From Campylobacter showae (GTDB lineage Bacteria; Campylobacterota; Campylobacteria; Campylobacterales; Campylobacteraceae): a stretch of DNA of 64,000 bases. Below the pieces are notes generated by a model. That model was not told where the DNA came from and ran no database searches. It worked only from the letters and a program-made list of their open reading frames with translations. The position numbers were made by a program, and so were the translations under genes. Where the stretch lies: the NCBI RefSeq assembly GCF_004803815.1, contig NZ_CP012544.1, forward strand, positions 1,116,001 through 1,180,000, in the 5' to 3' direction. Shown here piece after piece: positions 46,626 through 56,611 of the stretch. How positions within the stretch are numbered: the first letter of the stretch is position 1; every line of letters begins with the position of its first letter.

Positions 46626-46906
46626 ATTTTTCCTTAATAATTTATATCCGAACAAGCCGTTTTTGAAGCTAAAATTTTGGCTGCGTTTGAGTCAAATTTG
46701 TAAACATTTTGAGCCAAAAACACGACTTTAACTGCCGAAAAATTAGTAAAATCGTAAAAATTATCGGTTTTGGCGGATACGCTAATTTAACACCGACTTA
46801 GCAAAAATTTGATCTCTTACAACCTCTAACCAAAAGCACATGGCGCTAAATTTGCAGCGTTAAGGCAAGCAAAAAGCGAAAATCGGCTAGGGTTGCCTCC
46901 ATCGGT

Positions 46907-47629
46907 CTAAGTCGTCTTAAAAAGATACCATTTTGAGTTTAGAGAGAGCTGTTCTAGCATTATAAACTCGCTCGGACTCATCTGCGGCAGATCGGGTTCG
47001 TTTTCCACGCGCATAAAACCCACTACGTTATCCGTTACGCCGCCGATAATAAGCTCAAAAACCCCGCCGTCGTACGCCGCATGAGATAGGTGTAATCGCT
47101 TTACGGCTTCGTTTGCCGCCGCTTCGTCCTTTTGATATAGCGCAAACAGCTCTTCAAATTTCGCCTCGTTTTCGCGTCCGAATTTTAGCAATGCATTATC
47201 GCTTGCCAAAATCAGCCTTAAATTTTCTATATCCCCGCCCATTGCTCTAAGTTGCGCCTTTTCCGCCTCGCTCGCAGCCCCATAGCCCCTTATCATCGCC
47301 TCTATGATGCCGGTTTGAGCGAGCGATCTAAGCGCATAAATGCCGTCTTCTTTAGCAAAAATGTATAGATCAAGGGATGCGCCGTTTTTAGAAGCGAGCC
47401 AAACGCGAAATATCCCGCTAAATTCGCTGCTGTGGCCGAGTTTGGCGACTTTGATTTCGTCAAATTTGTCGGGCGAGTAAAAATTATTTTTTAGACGATC
47501 TCGCATCTCGCCTTTAAAATAGGCGTTTTTATCGAAATTTTTATCGGTAAAGAGCGAATAAATAAGCTCTAAATCTACCTGTGCAAAAAGCGCGGATGCC
47601 AAGAGCGCCAAAATAAGCGCTTTTTTCAT
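46907..47629 (-). CDS. Secreted protein of unknown function
   Basis: A 240-residue protein with a signal peptide ([15 protein letters not shown], cleavage after AQV). The mature part is mixed alpha/beta with no cysteine, probably periplasmic. Its start overlaps the hemC stop by 4 bases, so it is co-translated with hemC. It sits at the position where C. jejuni has ubiD next to hemC, so this is an insertion relative to that order. No family recognised. Confidence 0.75.
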   Translation of the reverse strand: MKKALILALLASALFAQVDLELIYSLFTDKNFDKNAYFKGEMRDRLKNNFYSPDKFDEIKVAKLGHSSEFSGIFRVWLASKNGASLDLYIFAKEDGIYALRSLAQTGIIEAMIRGYGAASEAEKAQLRAMGGDIENLRLILASDNALLKFGRENEAKFEELFALYQKDEAAANEAVKRLHLSHAAYDGGVFELIIGGVTDNVVGFMRVENEPDLPQMSPSEFIMLEQLSLNSKWYLFKTT

Positions 47630-48561
47630 ATATTCGCCATCTCCTCGGCGCGTTTTAGCAGCTCTTTTGCGCCTTTACCGATAAATATCCGTCCAAGTTC
47701 GGCGCCCACGCTCTTCCACTCGCTTTTTTGCGCGACGATATTTTCGCGTATACTCTCGCTACCGTCCGGTAGTCCCACGACCGCGCGTATCTCGATCTTG
47801 TCGCCGTTTAAATTTGCATTTACGCCGATAGGTACCTGGCAACCGCCCTCTAGCATCGCGACGAAATCACGCTCCACGGTCGTCTCTATCACAGCTTTTT
47901 CGTCTTTTAAAAACTCTATCAAATTTAAAATTTCAGAGTCCTCTCTAGCCTCGATACCTAGCGCGCCCTGTCCCATCGCAGGCACCATCTGATCTAGCTC
48001 AAACGGCACGATATGTGCGACTTCGGAGCGTAAATTTAAGCGGTTCACGCCCGCCATCGCTAGGATAATCGCGTCAAATTCGCCCTCTTTTAGCTTGCGC
48101 AGGCGGGTTTGGACGTTGCCTCGCAGCGAGATTATCTCAAGATCGGGACGCATCGCTAAAAGCTGCATTTTGCGGCGCAGGCTCGTCGTACCAACGCGCG
48201 CGCCCTCGGGCAGATCCTCAAATTTAGCGTATTTTTCGCTTAGCATCGCGTCCCTCACGTCCTCGCGCGAGCAGATCGCGGCTAGCACCAGCCCCTCTGG
48301 GAAAACGACGGGCACGTCTTTTAGACTATGCACGGCGATGTGCGTTTCGCCGCTTAGCATGCTATCTTCCAGCTCTTTTGTAAATAGCCCCTTGCCTCCG
48401 ATTTTAGCCAGCGGCGTGTCGAGTATCACGTCGCCTTTGGTTTTCATGCCCGTTAGCTCGACCGCGATTTGTGGATAGCGTGATAAAATTTTATCCCTGA
48501 TATGCTCGCTTTGCCACATCGCCAGCACACTTTTTCTCGTTGCGATTTTTAGTTTTTCCAT
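47626..48561 (-). CDS. hemC: Hydroxymethylbilane synthase (porphobilinogen deaminase)
   Basis: A 311-residue enzyme that builds the linear tetrapyrrole for heme. The cofactor cysteine is Cys241 in [12 protein letters not shown]. Other motifs: [20 protein letters not shown] and [11 protein letters not shown]. It overlaps fxsA by 13 bases. hemA is three genes upstream on the same strand, so early heme synthesis is grouped. Confidence 0.97.
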   Translation of the reverse strand: MEKLKIATRKSVLAMWQSEHIRDKILSRYPQIAVELTGMKTKGDVILDTPLAKIGGKGLFTKELEDSMLSGETHIAVHSLKDVPVVFPEGLVLAAICSREDVRDAMLSEKYAKFEDLPEGARVGTTSLRRKMQLLAMRPDLEIISLRGNVQTRLRKLKEGEFDAIILAMAGVNRLNLRSEVAHIVPFELDQMVPAMGQGALGIEAREDSEILNLIEFLKDEKAVIETTVERDFVAMLEGGCQVPIGVNANLNGDKIEIRAVVGLPDGSESIRENIVAQKSEWKSVGAELGRIFIGKGAKELLKRAEEMANI

Positions 48562-48986
48562 ATTTGCCTCTTTTCTTCTACGACTTCGACGTCGATGATC
48601 TCGCCGTCGTCGCGCGGTTTGCTCTGCCCGCTTTCAAATTTTTCGTAATAATATTCGCTCCCACTCTTACGTTCGCCACCGTTTTTTAAATTTGCAAAAA
48701 ACGCGACCGTTACGATCGCCGCACCCAAAACGTCGGTGATAAGCCCCGGGATAAACATAAAAAAGCCCCCGATCGCCATACCTACGCTACTAAAGACGTC
48801 TGAGGGCTTAAAAAACGCGATATTGCTAGTTAGCTGAAAAAATCCGACGCGAAACATAAAAAACAGCCCCAAAACAGCCGTCGCGATAACCTCTAGGACT
48901 AAATTTAAAAATCCGTACGCGTGGATAAAAAAATACGCCGCCGCGATCTCCAAAACGACGTAGGGCGTAAAAAAATGCTTTATCAT
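48549..48986 (-). CDS. FxsA family membrane protein
   Basis: A 145-residue protein with three or so hydrophobic segments and a typical FxsA core ([18 protein letters not shown]... [18 protein letters not shown]). E. coli FxsA affects exclusion of phage T7 by the F plasmid; the normal role is unknown. The same slot is occupied in C. jejuni (Cj0544). ATG overlaps the proS stop by 4 bases. Confidence 0.85.
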   Translation of the reverse strand: MIKHFFTPYVVLEIAAAYFFIHAYGFLNLVLEVIATAVLGLFFMFRVGFFQLTSNIAFFKPSDVFSSVGMAIGGFFMFIPGLITDVLGAAIVTVAFFANLKNGGERKSGSEYYYEKFESGQSKPRDDGEIIDVEVVEEKRQIWKN

Positions 48987-50695
48987 AGGCTCTTTAGTCG
49001 CGCTAAAATTTCGCTCGCTTTGACGGTTTCTTTGGCCAGTCCGTCACGCGTAACGAGCTCGACCGTGCCTTCTGCCAGCCCCTTTCCTACGATCACGGCA
49101 TAAGGAAATCCCATCAGCTCAAATTCGCTCATTTTAACGCCGAAACGCTCGTTTCTATCGTCAAGTAGTACCGAAACGCCCGCCCCACGTAGGTCTTCGT
49201 AAAGCCCCTGCGCAAATTTAACGCCCTCTTCGTCTTTTAAATTTGAGACGATGATTTCAAATTTAAACGGAGCTAGGGTTTCGTTCCAGATTATGCCTTT
49301 TTCATCGTGGCTAGCCTCGACGGCGACGGCGACCAGGCGGCTAACGCCGATACCGTAGCATCCCATGATAAACGGTTTTGCCTTGCCGTTTTCATCCAAA
49401 AACGTAGCACCCATCGGCTCTGAGTACTTGGTGCCTAGCTTAAATATATGCCCGACCTCGATACCTTTACTAACGCTTAAATTTCCGCCGCAGCAAGGGC
49501 ATTTATCGCCGGCTTTGACCGCGGTTAGGTCTTTGAAGCGCTCGGCGTTAAAGCTGCTAACGCTAACGCCGACGAAGTGATAATCCCGCTCGTTTGCGCC
49601 GCAGATCATCTGCGACTCGCCGCGAAGCTCCTTATCGATATAAAACTCCACGCCCCTTAGCCCAACCGGCCCGCAAAATCCGCCTACTAACCCGGCCGCC
49701 GCGATCTCGGCTTCGGTCGCGTCCGCTAGCTCGAGCGCCGCGCATGCGTTTTGGGCCTTGACCTCTTGTAGTTCGTCCTCGCCGCGCACGAAAAATACTA
49801 CGATTTTCTCGCTCTTTTCGCCTTTGGCGTCAATAAAAATCGCCTTTTTTATCACCGCTTTTATGCAGTAAAACTCATCGACTCTAAAAAACTCCGCCAC
49901 GTCTTTGATGGTTTTGGCGTTTGGAGTTAAAAATTTAGCCGCGTCAGCCTCCGGCCGCTCAGCCTGCGTCGTTCGTTTTGCGCGGGTTGCGGCCTCTATG
50001 TTTGCGGCGTAGTCGCAGTTCTCGCAGACGATGATATCGTCCTCGCCGCTATTTGCTAGCACCATAAACTCTTTGCTTCCGCTGCCGCCTATCGCGCCGC
50101 TATCGGCTCTAACCGCGCGGAAATTTAACCCGAGGCGAGTAAAAATTTTGCTATAAGTTTTTTCCATCAGGTCAAATTCGCGGTCCAAATCCTCGGCGTT
50201 TGCGTGGAAGCTATATCCGTCCTTCATCAAAAACTCACGCCCTCTAAGTAGCCCAAATCTCGGCCTTGCCTCGTCTCTAAATTTGGTATTGATCTGATAC
50301 AAATTTAGCGGCAGTTGCTTATAGGACGTTACCTTGCCTCGCACGAGCGCGACGACGCTCTCTTCGTTGGTAGGGCTTAGCACAAAGTCGTTTTCCTTGC
50401 GGTCCTTAAAGCGCAAAAGCTCCTTGCCGTAGACGTCAAAGCGTCCGCTCTCGCGCCAAAGATCCGCAGACGTGACGAAGCTCATCGAGATCTCCTGCGC
50501 GCCCGCTTCGTCAAGCTCCTCTTTGACGATATTTTTTATATTTTCAAGAACCCGTTTGCCAAGCGGCAAAAAGTTATAAAGTCCGCTACCTACCTGCTCG
50601 GCGTAGCCCGCTCGGAGCAAAAATTTATGGCTTGCCAGACTCGCGTCTTTTGGCGCTTCTTTTGCCGTGGGCGCGTAAAGTTTGCTAAATTTCAT
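48983..50695 (-). CDS. proS: Prolyl-tRNA synthetase
   Basis: A 570-residue class II synthetase of the bacterial type. The N-terminal region [18 protein letters not shown] (near 33), the editing (INS) domain in the middle, motif 2 ([30 protein letters not shown] near 135) and the C-terminal anticodon domain are all present. The ATG at 50695 overlaps the hemA stop (ATGA) and GGGAG lies 5 bases before it, so the 12-base longer start is rejected. Confidence 0.97.
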   Translation of the reverse strand: MKFSKLYAPTAKEAPKDASLASHKFLLRAGYAEQVGSGLYNFLPLGKRVLENIKNIVKEELDEAGAQEISMSFVTSADLWRESGRFDVYGKELLRFKDRKENDFVLSPTNEESVVALVRGKVTSYKQLPLNLYQINTKFRDEARPRFGLLRGREFLMKDGYSFHANAEDLDREFDLMEKTYSKIFTRLGLNFRAVRADSGAIGGSGSKEFMVLANSGEDDIIVCENCDYAANIEAATRAKRTTQAERPEADAAKFLTPNAKTIKDVAEFFRVDEFYCIKAVIKKAIFIDAKGEKSEKIVVFFVRGEDELQEVKAQNACAALELADATEAEIAAAGLVGGFCGPVGLRGVEFYIDKELRGESQMICGANERDYHFVGVSVSSFNAERFKDLTAVKAGDKCPCCGGNLSVSKGIEVGHIFKLGTKYSEPMGATFLDENGKAKPFIMGCYGIGVSRLVAVAVEASHDEKGIIWNETLAPFKFEIIVSNLKDEEGVKFAQGLYEDLRGAGVSVLLDDRNERFGVKMSEFELMGFPYAVIVGKGLAEGTVELVTRDGLAKETVKASEILARLKSL

Positions 50696-51984
50696 TCGTT
50701 CTCCCATTCAAATTCATTATTTTCTTCTTGCGGCGTTTGCTCCGCGACGTTAAAGATTTCCCCGACGGCTCTTAGCTGCGCTTCGCTTCCGGTAGCGCCC
50801 GCGAGGTTTTTTAAATTTATCGTCGGCGCGTGCAAAAACGCCTTAAAAACCTGATGTATGAGGCGGTACGCTTCCTCTTTGTCGCTATGTTTTAGATAGC
50901 CCTTTTTTAGGGCTTTTGCGAGCTCTCTCTCGGCACACTCCTTAGCCTGCTCTCTTATACCTTTTATTAGCGGCGTGACGGCTAGCTCGCGCAGCATTTG
51001 GAAAAACGCCGCCGTATTTCGCCCGACGATGCCGTATGCGATCTGCGCTTGCTCTTCGCGCAGGGCTAGGTTTTTATTTACAATCTCTTGCAAGTCGTCC
51101 ACAGCGTAAATTTTGATATTTTCGCTCTCCGTGATCGCGATATCGCGCGGTACGGCTATATCAAAAAAGTAACGCTTAAACTCCTTTGGCTCTACCATCG
51201 CGTCGATCAAAACCGGATGCGGCGCGGCGGTCGCGGAAAATATTATTTGATATTTATTTATGTACTGCGCTACGTTTGAAAGCGAGTCGTATTCGTTATT
51301 ATCCCCCAGCGTCAGAGCTAAATTTTTAGCGCGCTCTTTGTTTCGGCTGATGATTATCGTTCGCGCGCCGCTTGCGATTAGATGCTTTGCGGCTAGCTCC
51401 GCCATCTCGCCAGCGCCTACTATCACGGCGACCATGCCGTTTAGCGTGCCAAAAATCTCCTTTGCCTTCGCCACCGCGACGCTTGAAACGGAGATCGGAT
51501 TTTTGGAGATTTCGGTTTTGTTTCGTACCTCCGCCGCGCACTTAAAGGCAAACTCCATCGCCCTGCCGAGCTTCGCGCCGCATTTGCCGTTAGCGCGTGC
51601 AAATTTATACGCCTCTTTTAACTGCCCCGCGATCTGCGTTTCGCCGATAACAAGGCTATCTAGCGAGCTAGCAACGGCAAAGAGATGGTGCACGGCGCCG
51701 TTATCCTCGTAGATGTCGGCTCTGCTTTGCAGCTCCTCAAAAGGGATGCCGCAGATGAGCGACATGCAGGCTATGATGTGCTTGCTAGCGCCTTCGACCG
51801 TCTTTACGCTAGCGATGATCTCGACGCGGTTGCAGGTGCTTAGCACCATGCACTCGTTGATGTTTTGGCTGGAGCTAATGAGGCGTAAAATTTCGTTTTT
51901 GCGCTCGATGTTAGAAAAAGAGAGCTTTTCGCGCACGGATATATCGGTGTTTTTGTGCGTAAAGCTCACGCTTGCGTAATGCAT
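50692..51984 (-). CDS. hemA: Glutamyl-tRNA reductase
   Basis: A 430-residue enzyme that reduces Glu-tRNA to glutamate 1-semialdehyde, the first committed heme step in the C5 pathway. The nucleophile Cys51 sits in LSTCNRVEI. The NADPH domain starts at [16 protein letters not shown] (near 180), and the C-terminal helical dimerisation domain follows. The ATG at 51984 overlaps the prenyl synthase stop (TGATG). A TTG one codon earlier is not needed. Confidence 0.97.
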   Translation of the reverse strand: MHYASVSFTHKNTDISVREKLSFSNIERKNEILRLISSSQNINECMVLSTCNRVEIIASVKTVEGASKHIIACMSLICGIPFEELQSRADIYEDNGAVHHLFAVASSLDSLVIGETQIAGQLKEAYKFARANGKCGAKLGRAMEFAFKCAAEVRNKTEISKNPISVSSVAVAKAKEIFGTLNGMVAVIVGAGEMAELAAKHLIASGARTIIISRNKERAKNLALTLGDNNEYDSLSNVAQYINKYQIIFSATAAPHPVLIDAMVEPKEFKRYFFDIAVPRDIAITESENIKIYAVDDLQEIVNKNLALREEQAQIAYGIVGRNTAAFFQMLRELAVTPLIKGIREQAKECAERELAKALKKGYLKHSDKEEAYRLIHQVFKAFLHAPTINLKNLAGATGSEAQLRAVGEIFNVAEQTPQEENNEFEWENE

Positions 51985-52877
51985 CAAAATTCCCTATCTA
52001 TCATTGATTTTACAATACTTTCTAGGCCGTCTACGTTAAATTTTTCTACCGATTTTATCGCCTGCTCGCCTAAATTTTTCGCCGCTTCTATGCTTTTTTT
52101 TATCGCGCCCGTTTCGTTCATATTTGCCCTCACCCAGCCGCGTTCAGCCTCGCTCAGATCTTTTTTAAACAGGCCTTTTAGCTGCTCTTTGTCCGTTTCG
52201 TTTAAGCTTTCGTAAAGATAAATGTAAGGTAGCGTCGTTTTGCCCTCTTTAAAGTCGCTAAAATTTGGCTTTCCAAGCGTCGCTGCGTCTTGCGTGACGT
52301 CTAGGATGTCGTCGATTATCTGAAAGGCTAGGCCTAAGTTTTTGCCGTAAATTTTAAAATTAGACGCGTCAAGTCCAGCCAACATCGCTCCAACCGCGGC
52401 GGCGGCCTCGATCAAAACGGCGGTTTTATAGTAGATCATCGTTTCGTACGCAGACTTATCGTCGTTAAATTTAGCCGAGAGATCTACGTCCATCATCTCG
52501 CCCACGCTTAGCTTACTAACCGCGCCCGATATCTCGCCAGCGATCTCGTACGGGAATTTCGACAGCTCGTAAAAGCCCTTCGAATAGAGGATATCACCTA
52601 GCATCACGGCGTTTTTGGTGCCGAAGCTCGCGTTTATACTAGGGCTTCCGCGCCTGGTGTCGGCGTCGTCTATCACGTCGTCGTGAAGCAAACTAGCCAG
52701 GTGAATAAGCTCGATAATCGCGCAAATTTTTAGACTTTGCTCGCTCTCGCCCGCTATTTTTAAAAGTAGCTTAGAGCGCAGCTTTTTGCCCGAATTTATC
52801 CGTGCAAACATCGCGTTTGCAGGCTCGTAGCCAAGCTCCGCGATAAAATTTTTCATTATCAGATCTATTTTTTCCAT
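51984..52877 (-). CDS. Polyprenyl diphosphate synthase
   Basis: A 297-residue trans-prenyl synthase. First aspartate-rich motif DDVIDDADTRRG (near 66) and second DDILD (near 190), with KTAVLIEAAAAVGA in between. Members make the octa- or heptaprenyl tail for menaquinone; chain length is not certain. The gene lies in the order known from C. jejuni (Cj0541-hemA-proS). A TGATG junction couples it to hemA. Confidence 0.92.
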   Translation of the reverse strand: MEKIDLIMKNFIAELGYEPANAMFARINSGKKLRSKLLLKIAGESEQSLKICAIIELIHLASLLHDDVIDDADTRRGSPSINASFGTKNAVMLGDILYSKGFYELSKFPYEIAGEISGAVSKLSVGEMMDVDLSAKFNDDKSAYETMIYYKTAVLIEAAAAVGAMLAGLDASNFKIYGKNLGLAFQIIDDILDVTQDAATLGKPNFSDFKEGKTTLPYIYLYESLNETDKEQLKGLFKKDLSEAERGWVRANMNETGAIKKSIEAAKNLGEQAIKSVEKFNVDGLESIVKSMIDREF

Positions 52878-52900
52878 TTAGGCTCACTTAAATTTTGCTT

Positions 52901-53356
52901 TTATCTGGCGTTTTGCGCGCTATTTTGAGCGCCGCTCTGCTTTCTTGGCGGGTTCAAAAACTCCACGTCTACGCGCTGTTCGTCGTCGTTTATCAGCACG
53001 CGAAATTTCGCTACGCCTTGCTTAAAATCCTCAAAAACGAGATAAAGCGCGACGCGGTCGCTAGGCGGATACTTGAGATCAGGTATCAAAGTCTGCTTGT
53101 AAGTCTCAAGGCCGCGCCTTAGCGACATAACAAGCTGACGAGGATAGTTTCGGTAGCGCGAATGCACGATGATGTTCGTGTTATCAAAAAGCGTCCAACG
53201 AAAATCAAAGCTCTCGCGCTCGTCCGTGCCTTTTTTGGTCACGAAAACCCGCGCCCACTCGTCTTTTTTGAGCTCAAAAAGGTGCTCTTCCTCGAAATTT
53301 ACCGCGCCGAAAGCCAACGATAAAAACAACGAAAATATAACGGCTATTTTACTCAT
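52901..53356 (-). CDS. Secreted protein of unknown function
   Basis: A 151-residue protein with a signal peptide (SKIAVIFSLFLSLAFG) and a strand-rich mature domain (NIIVHSRYRNYPRQLVMSLRRGLETYKQ). Position equals C. jejuni Cj0540, described as a putative exported protein. It overlaps the DUF2018 gene by 8 bases and precedes the prenyl synthase by 23. Role unknown. Confidence 0.8.
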   Translation of the reverse strand: MSKIAVIFSLFLSLAFGAVNFEEEHLFELKKDEWARVFVTKKGTDERESFDFRWTLFDNTNIIVHSRYRNYPRQLVMSLRRGLETYKQTLIPDLKYPPSDRVALYLVFEDFKQGVAKFRVLINDDEQRVDVEFLNPPRKQSGAQNSAQNAR

Positions 53357-53606
53357 TTTGACTTAAAATATCCCCACTAAGCCCGATGTAAATGTCGTTT
53401 AGACGCTCATTTATCAGGGTTTGATTTTGAGAGATGAACGAATTTTGCGCCGTTTCGTCAAAGCCGTTTTTTTCACAAAATTCGCTCATTGCGATAAATT
53501 TTTCAAAAGTTTTTTCAAGCTCGTTTTCGACTAAATTTTTGTTCGCGTTAAATAAAATTTCAAAGAATTTTTCTCTCGGACTTTGAGAAAATATATCATA
53601 ATCCAT
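53349..53606 (-). CDS. DUF2018 family protein
   Basis: An 85-residue helical protein restricted to Campylobacterota (EKFFEILFNANKNLVENELEKTFEKFIAMSEF). Position equals C. jejuni Cj0539. I recall a crystallised Helicobacter pylori relative being a knotted all-helical dimer, but I cannot confirm that it is the same family. ATG at 53606 is preferred; a TTG 21 bases upstream lacks a site. Function unknown. Confidence 0.78.
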   Translation of the reverse strand: MDYDIFSQSPREKFFEILFNANKNLVENELEKTFEKFIAMSEFCEKNGFDETAQNSFISQNQTLINERLNDIYIGLSGDILSQNE

Positions 53607-53696
53607 AAATTTTAAAACCTTTCGCAAATCTTAAAATACATACTATTTTTTGTAAAATCCTACCTAAAATCATACGCACTATAATACGCTAAATTT

Positions 53697-54320
53697 TTAT
53701 AACTTCTCGATATATAGGGCTGCTTCAGCCACCGTAAAGACATTGTCGCAGCTCGGACTTTTGCTACCAAAACCCCAGCAAACGTTTAGATATCTCATAC
53801 CTGCATTGCGTGCGGCAAGCTCGTCTTTTTTACTATCTCCGACAAATATCGCTTTATCGAATTCGCCTGATTTTAATATCAAATTTAACATCGCGGGATC
53901 TGGTTTTTGAGGTATGTTTTCATCCGCTCCGACGATGAGATCGAAAAATTTAAATATTCCGCTTCTTTGCAAAATCTCATCCAAAGTATATCGCGGCGCA
54001 TTGCTAGCTAGAGCGACGAAATGCCCGGCCTCTTTTAGCCCGGCTAGCAGTCCATCGACGCCCTCGTATGCCGCGGCGTATTCGCGGTAGTTTTTCTTAA
54101 ATTTAGCTTCAAAGTTATCCCGCAGCTTCATATCAGGTTTATCGATACCGTAAAAGTCAAGCCCCAAATTTCGCCCCGGCTCGTTTATGGCCTTTACGAT
54201 AAACTCCGCCGCCAGATCGCCCTCGAGCCCCAGCTCGCGCCGCACCTCGTTTACCGTCTCACAGATCGCTTTTGCGCTATCTATGAGCGTGCCGTCCATG
54301 TCAAATATCACGCATTTCAC
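53697..54320 (-). CDS. HAD-superfamily phosphatase (phosphoglycolate phosphatase-like)
   Basis: A 207-residue HAD hydrolase. Motif I is FDMDGTLIDSA (residues 6-16) with nucleophile and acid/base aspartates, motif II is in LASNAPRYT, Lys in QKPDPAML, and motif IV is VGDSKKDELAARNAG. A helical cap domain follows motif I. Likely 2-phosphoglycolate or a related small phosphate monoester; not certain. Overlaps the downstream-strand neighbour at 54317 by 4 bases. Confidence 0.88.
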   Translation of the reverse strand: MKCVIFDMDGTLIDSAKAICETVNEVRRELGLEGDLAAEFIVKAINEPGRNLGLDFYGIDKPDMKLRDNFEAKFKKNYREYAAAYEGVDGLLAGLKEAGHFVALASNAPRYTLDEILQRSGIFKFFDLIVGADENIPQKPDPAMLNLILKSGEFDKAIFVGDSKKDELAARNAGMRYLNVCWGFGSKSPSCDNVFTVAEAALYIEKL

Positions 54321-54649
54321 TCTTCGTCCTTATATTTTTTTCTATGTTTTTCTTTTTTATAGGTTTTTTGATTTTTTAGCTTTTCTAGAGCGTTGGCGCA
54401 GGATATTAGTTCGCCTCTCTCGCCGCCTTTTACGACTAAATTTACGAAATTTTCAAGAGACTTCGAGTAGGCGTTATCTAAAAAAACCGGCTCGATCTTG
54501 CGTAAAATTTCGGCATTTTTGCCGACCCTAGCGCGAAATTCGTCCTCGTTAAAATCCTCTCTTTTTAGCGTGCTAATCGCCGCTTTAGCGAATTTTTCCA
54601 GGCCGCGCAGGTACTTTACGCGCTTAAATTTATCGTTTTGTTCAGCCAT
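54317..54649 (-). CDS. Small basic helical protein of unknown function
   Basis: A 110-residue protein rich in lysine, predicted all-helical (LRGLEKFAKAAISTLKREDFNEDEF; KSLENFVNLVVKGG), with a very basic C-terminus (KKEKHRKKYKDEE). Its stop overlaps the HAD gene start by 4 bases. The site AAAGGAAAAA lies before the ATG. No family recognised; a nucleic-acid or protein binding role would fit the charge. Confidence 0.72.
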   Translation of the reverse strand: MAEQNDKFKRVKYLRGLEKFAKAAISTLKREDFNEDEFRARVGKNAEILRKIEPVFLDNAYSKSLENFVNLVVKGGERGELISCANALEKLKNQKTYKKEKHRKKYKDEE

Positions 54650-54696
54650 TTTTTCCTTTCAAAAGCCCAATTATACCAATTTAAACTTTTAGCGGT

Positions 54697-54702
54697 TATA
54701 AT
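54697..54702 (+). promoter_or_regulatory. Candidate -10 box for metY
   Basis: TATAAT, 27 bases before the metY ATG, in the divergent gap of 80 bases. The -35 is not obvious. Confidence 0.5.
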
Positions 54703-54729
54703 GCGCGCAAATTTTACAAGGAGAGACAC

Positions 54730-56001
54730 ATGCAAAAAGAGACGATAGCCACGCACTACGGCTACGACACCAAGACGGGGCCCGGCGCCATGGCGGTGCC
54801 GATTTACCAGACTACGGCTTATGATTTCGGTAGCGCCGAGGCGGCTGCAGCGAGATTTGCGCTAGAAGACCCGGGCCACATCTACACGAGGCTGGGCAAC
54901 CCGACTACGGACGTACTAGAGAGCCGTATAGCCGCGCTCGAGGAGGGCTCGGCCTCTATCGTGACAGCTAGCGGTCAGTCGGCGATTTTCTACTCGATCG
55001 CAAATTTAGCCGCAGTCGGCGACAACATCGTCGTGGCAAAGAAAATTTACGGCGGCACGATGGTTCTTTTTATACATACGCTTAAGCGTTTTGGCATCGA
55101 GGCGCGAGTGTTTGACAGCGACAGCGCGGACGATCTTGAAAATTTGATAGACGACAAAACTCGCGCGATATTTTTCGAGACGCTATCAAATCCGCAAATC
55201 GCAATCCCGAATTTTAAAAAAATCGTCGAGATCGCGGACAAGCACGGCGTCGTAACGATCGCAGATAACACCGTGCCTACGCCGATCATTTTCCAACCGC
55301 TAAATCACGGCATCGACGTCGTCGTACATAGCGCTAGCAAATATATCTGCGGCCAAGGCCTAAGCCTAGCGGGCGCAGTCGTAGCTAGTAAAAATTTAAA
55401 CGCTAAGCTAGTCGGTAACGCCAGATACGCGCATTTTAACGAGCCTGATGAGAGCTATCACGGGCTAGTTTATGCGCAAATGGCGGATAAATTTGACATC
55501 TATACGCTGCGCATGAGAGTGGCTTTAGTGCGCGATATAGGCGCTACGATCTCGCCTTTTAACTCCTGGCAGCTCATACAGGGGCTTGAGACTTTGAGCG
55601 TGCGTATCGAGAGACACTCGCAAAATGCTCGCAAAATCGCCGAGTTTTTAAACTCGCATAAACACGTCAAGCGCGTGACCTACCCTGCGCTAAAAAGCGA
55701 TCCCGAGCACGAAAAGGCGCAAAAATACTTTGCTGGCGGCATGGCTAGTGGGCTAATGTGCTTTGAAACCGATAGCTATGAACGTGCCGTAAAGATGCTG
55801 GGCAAAGTAAAACTCTTTAAAATCGTCGTAAATATCGGCGACTCCAAGTCGCTCATCACGCACCCGGCATCCACCACGCACCAGCAGCTCTCGAGCGAAG
55901 AGCTAATAAAAGCGGGCATAACAAAAGAACTAATCAGAATAAGCGTCGGCCTAGAAAACGCGGACGACCTCATCGCCGATCTGGCGCAGGCTTTGGAGTA
56001 G
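54730..56001 (+). CDS. metY: O-acetylhomoserine sulfhydrylase
   Basis: A 423-residue PLP enzyme that makes homocysteine from O-acetylhomoserine and sulfide. The PLP lysine is Lys204 in SASKYICGQG. Signatures are GAMAVPIYQTTAYDFGSAE, YTRLGNPTTDVLE (near 52) and NIGDSKSLITHPASTTHQQLS near residue 366. Long family members (about 420) such as this are MetY-like rather than CGS (about 390). AAGGAGAGACAC precedes the ATG. Confidence 0.95.
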   Translation: MQKETIATHYGYDTKTGPGAMAVPIYQTTAYDFGSAEAAAARFALEDPGHIYTRLGNPTTDVLESRIAALEEGSASIVTASGQSAIFYSIANLAAVGDNIVVAKKIYGGTMVLFIHTLKRFGIEARVFDSDSADDLENLIDDKTRAIFFETLSNPQIAIPNFKKIVEIADKHGVVTIADNTVPTPIIFQPLNHGIDVVVHSASKYICGQGLSLAGAVVASKNLNAKLVGNARYAHFNEPDESYHGLVYAQMADKFDIYTLRMRVALVRDIGATISPFNSWQLIQGLETLSVRIERHSQNARKIAEFLNSHKHVKRVTYPALKSDPEHEKAQKYFAGGMASGLMCFETDSYERAVKMLGKVKLFKIVVNIGDSKSLITHPASTTHQQLSSEELIKAGITKELIRISVGLENADDLIADLAQALE

Positions 56002-56057
56002 AATAAGGCTAAATTTGAAAGATAAATTCGGCTAAATTTAAGCTAAATTTAAATATA

Positions 56058-56084
56058 CCCCTTTGGCGGTTTCACCGCCTTGGG
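56058..56084 (+). terminator. Hairpin after metY
   Basis: The stem GGCGGT (56065-56070) pairs with ACCGCC across a 3-base loop, and outer CCCC/GGGG extend it with a small internal mismatch. No long T-run follows. It lies 57 bases past the metY stop. Confidence 0.5.
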
Positions 56085-56108
56085 GTTAAGCGCCAGATTG
56101 TTAAATTT

Positions 56109-56133
56109 GATCAAGAGGGCTTCCCTCTTGATC
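56109..56133 (-). terminator. 25-base near-palindrome between metY and the phase-variable gene
   Basis: GATCAAGAGGG, loop CTT, then its exact complement: an 11-bp perfect stem with a 3-base loop. It lies 32 bases past the stop of the minus-strand gene. It may serve both converging genes; no U-run follows on either strand. Confidence 0.5.
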
Positions 56134-56164
56134 CTTAGCTCGTTCAAACTCAAATTTGAGCAGG

Positions 56165-56609
56165 CTACTTGTCCTTTTTCCTATCGGCTTTTTCCTTTAT
56201 CTCCTCCGCCGCTTCGAGATCGCGCTGCGCTTTTTCAAAGCTCTTACGCGCCTTATCGACGCGGCGGGAATTCTTAACGCTGGCGTCATCGGTATAAACC
56301 TTTTGGGCTTCCTCTAACTCGGTTTTAGCTTTACCGAAATTCATCTGCGCGGTTTCTAAATTCATTGTAGGATTATCCGCCCCGGCTAGCTCCGCCTTTG
56401 AAGTTACTTTGCCAGTTACTGGGTTTCTGCCAATAGTGCCGTCAAGTTCTTTTCCGCCTCTATTCATCATACACTCTTTTTTACCGCTTATCATTACCCC
56501 CCCCAATATAATTAGGTCTATTTTTTGGGTCGCTACAATCTACTTTTTCTTTTGCATAACTAAACGTAACACTTAAAGCGGCTATTAAAAATAAATTAAC
56601 AAACTTCAT
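56165..56609 (-). pseudogene. Secreted coiled-coil protein, phase-off at a G8 tract
   Basis: Reading from the ATG at 56609 (AGAGGAAAAATAAAA before it) gives signal peptide MKFVNLFLIAALSVTFSYA then KEKVDCSDPKNRPNYIGG, reaching a G8 run (56497-56504). In the present length the frame stops five codons after the run. With seven or ten G residues it joins the downstream frame VMISGKKECMMNRGGKELDGTIG..., ending at 56165 (147 residues). The distal part has a tandem 21-residue helical repeat (AQMNFGKAKTELEEAQKVY and ARKSFEKAQRDLEAAEEIK). The gene is called off, not dead: everything beyond the tract is open. Function unknown. Confidence 0.72.
56497..56504 (-). repeat. Eight-G homopolymer, candidate slipped-strand switch
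   Basis: On the minus strand the tract is G8 within the coding sequence of the secreted protein. Poly-G tracts of this kind are the classic phase-variation device in Campylobacter. Frame is off at 8 and on at 7 or 10. It is the only such tract I noticed in the window. Confidence 0.75.
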
Positions 56610-56611
56610 TT

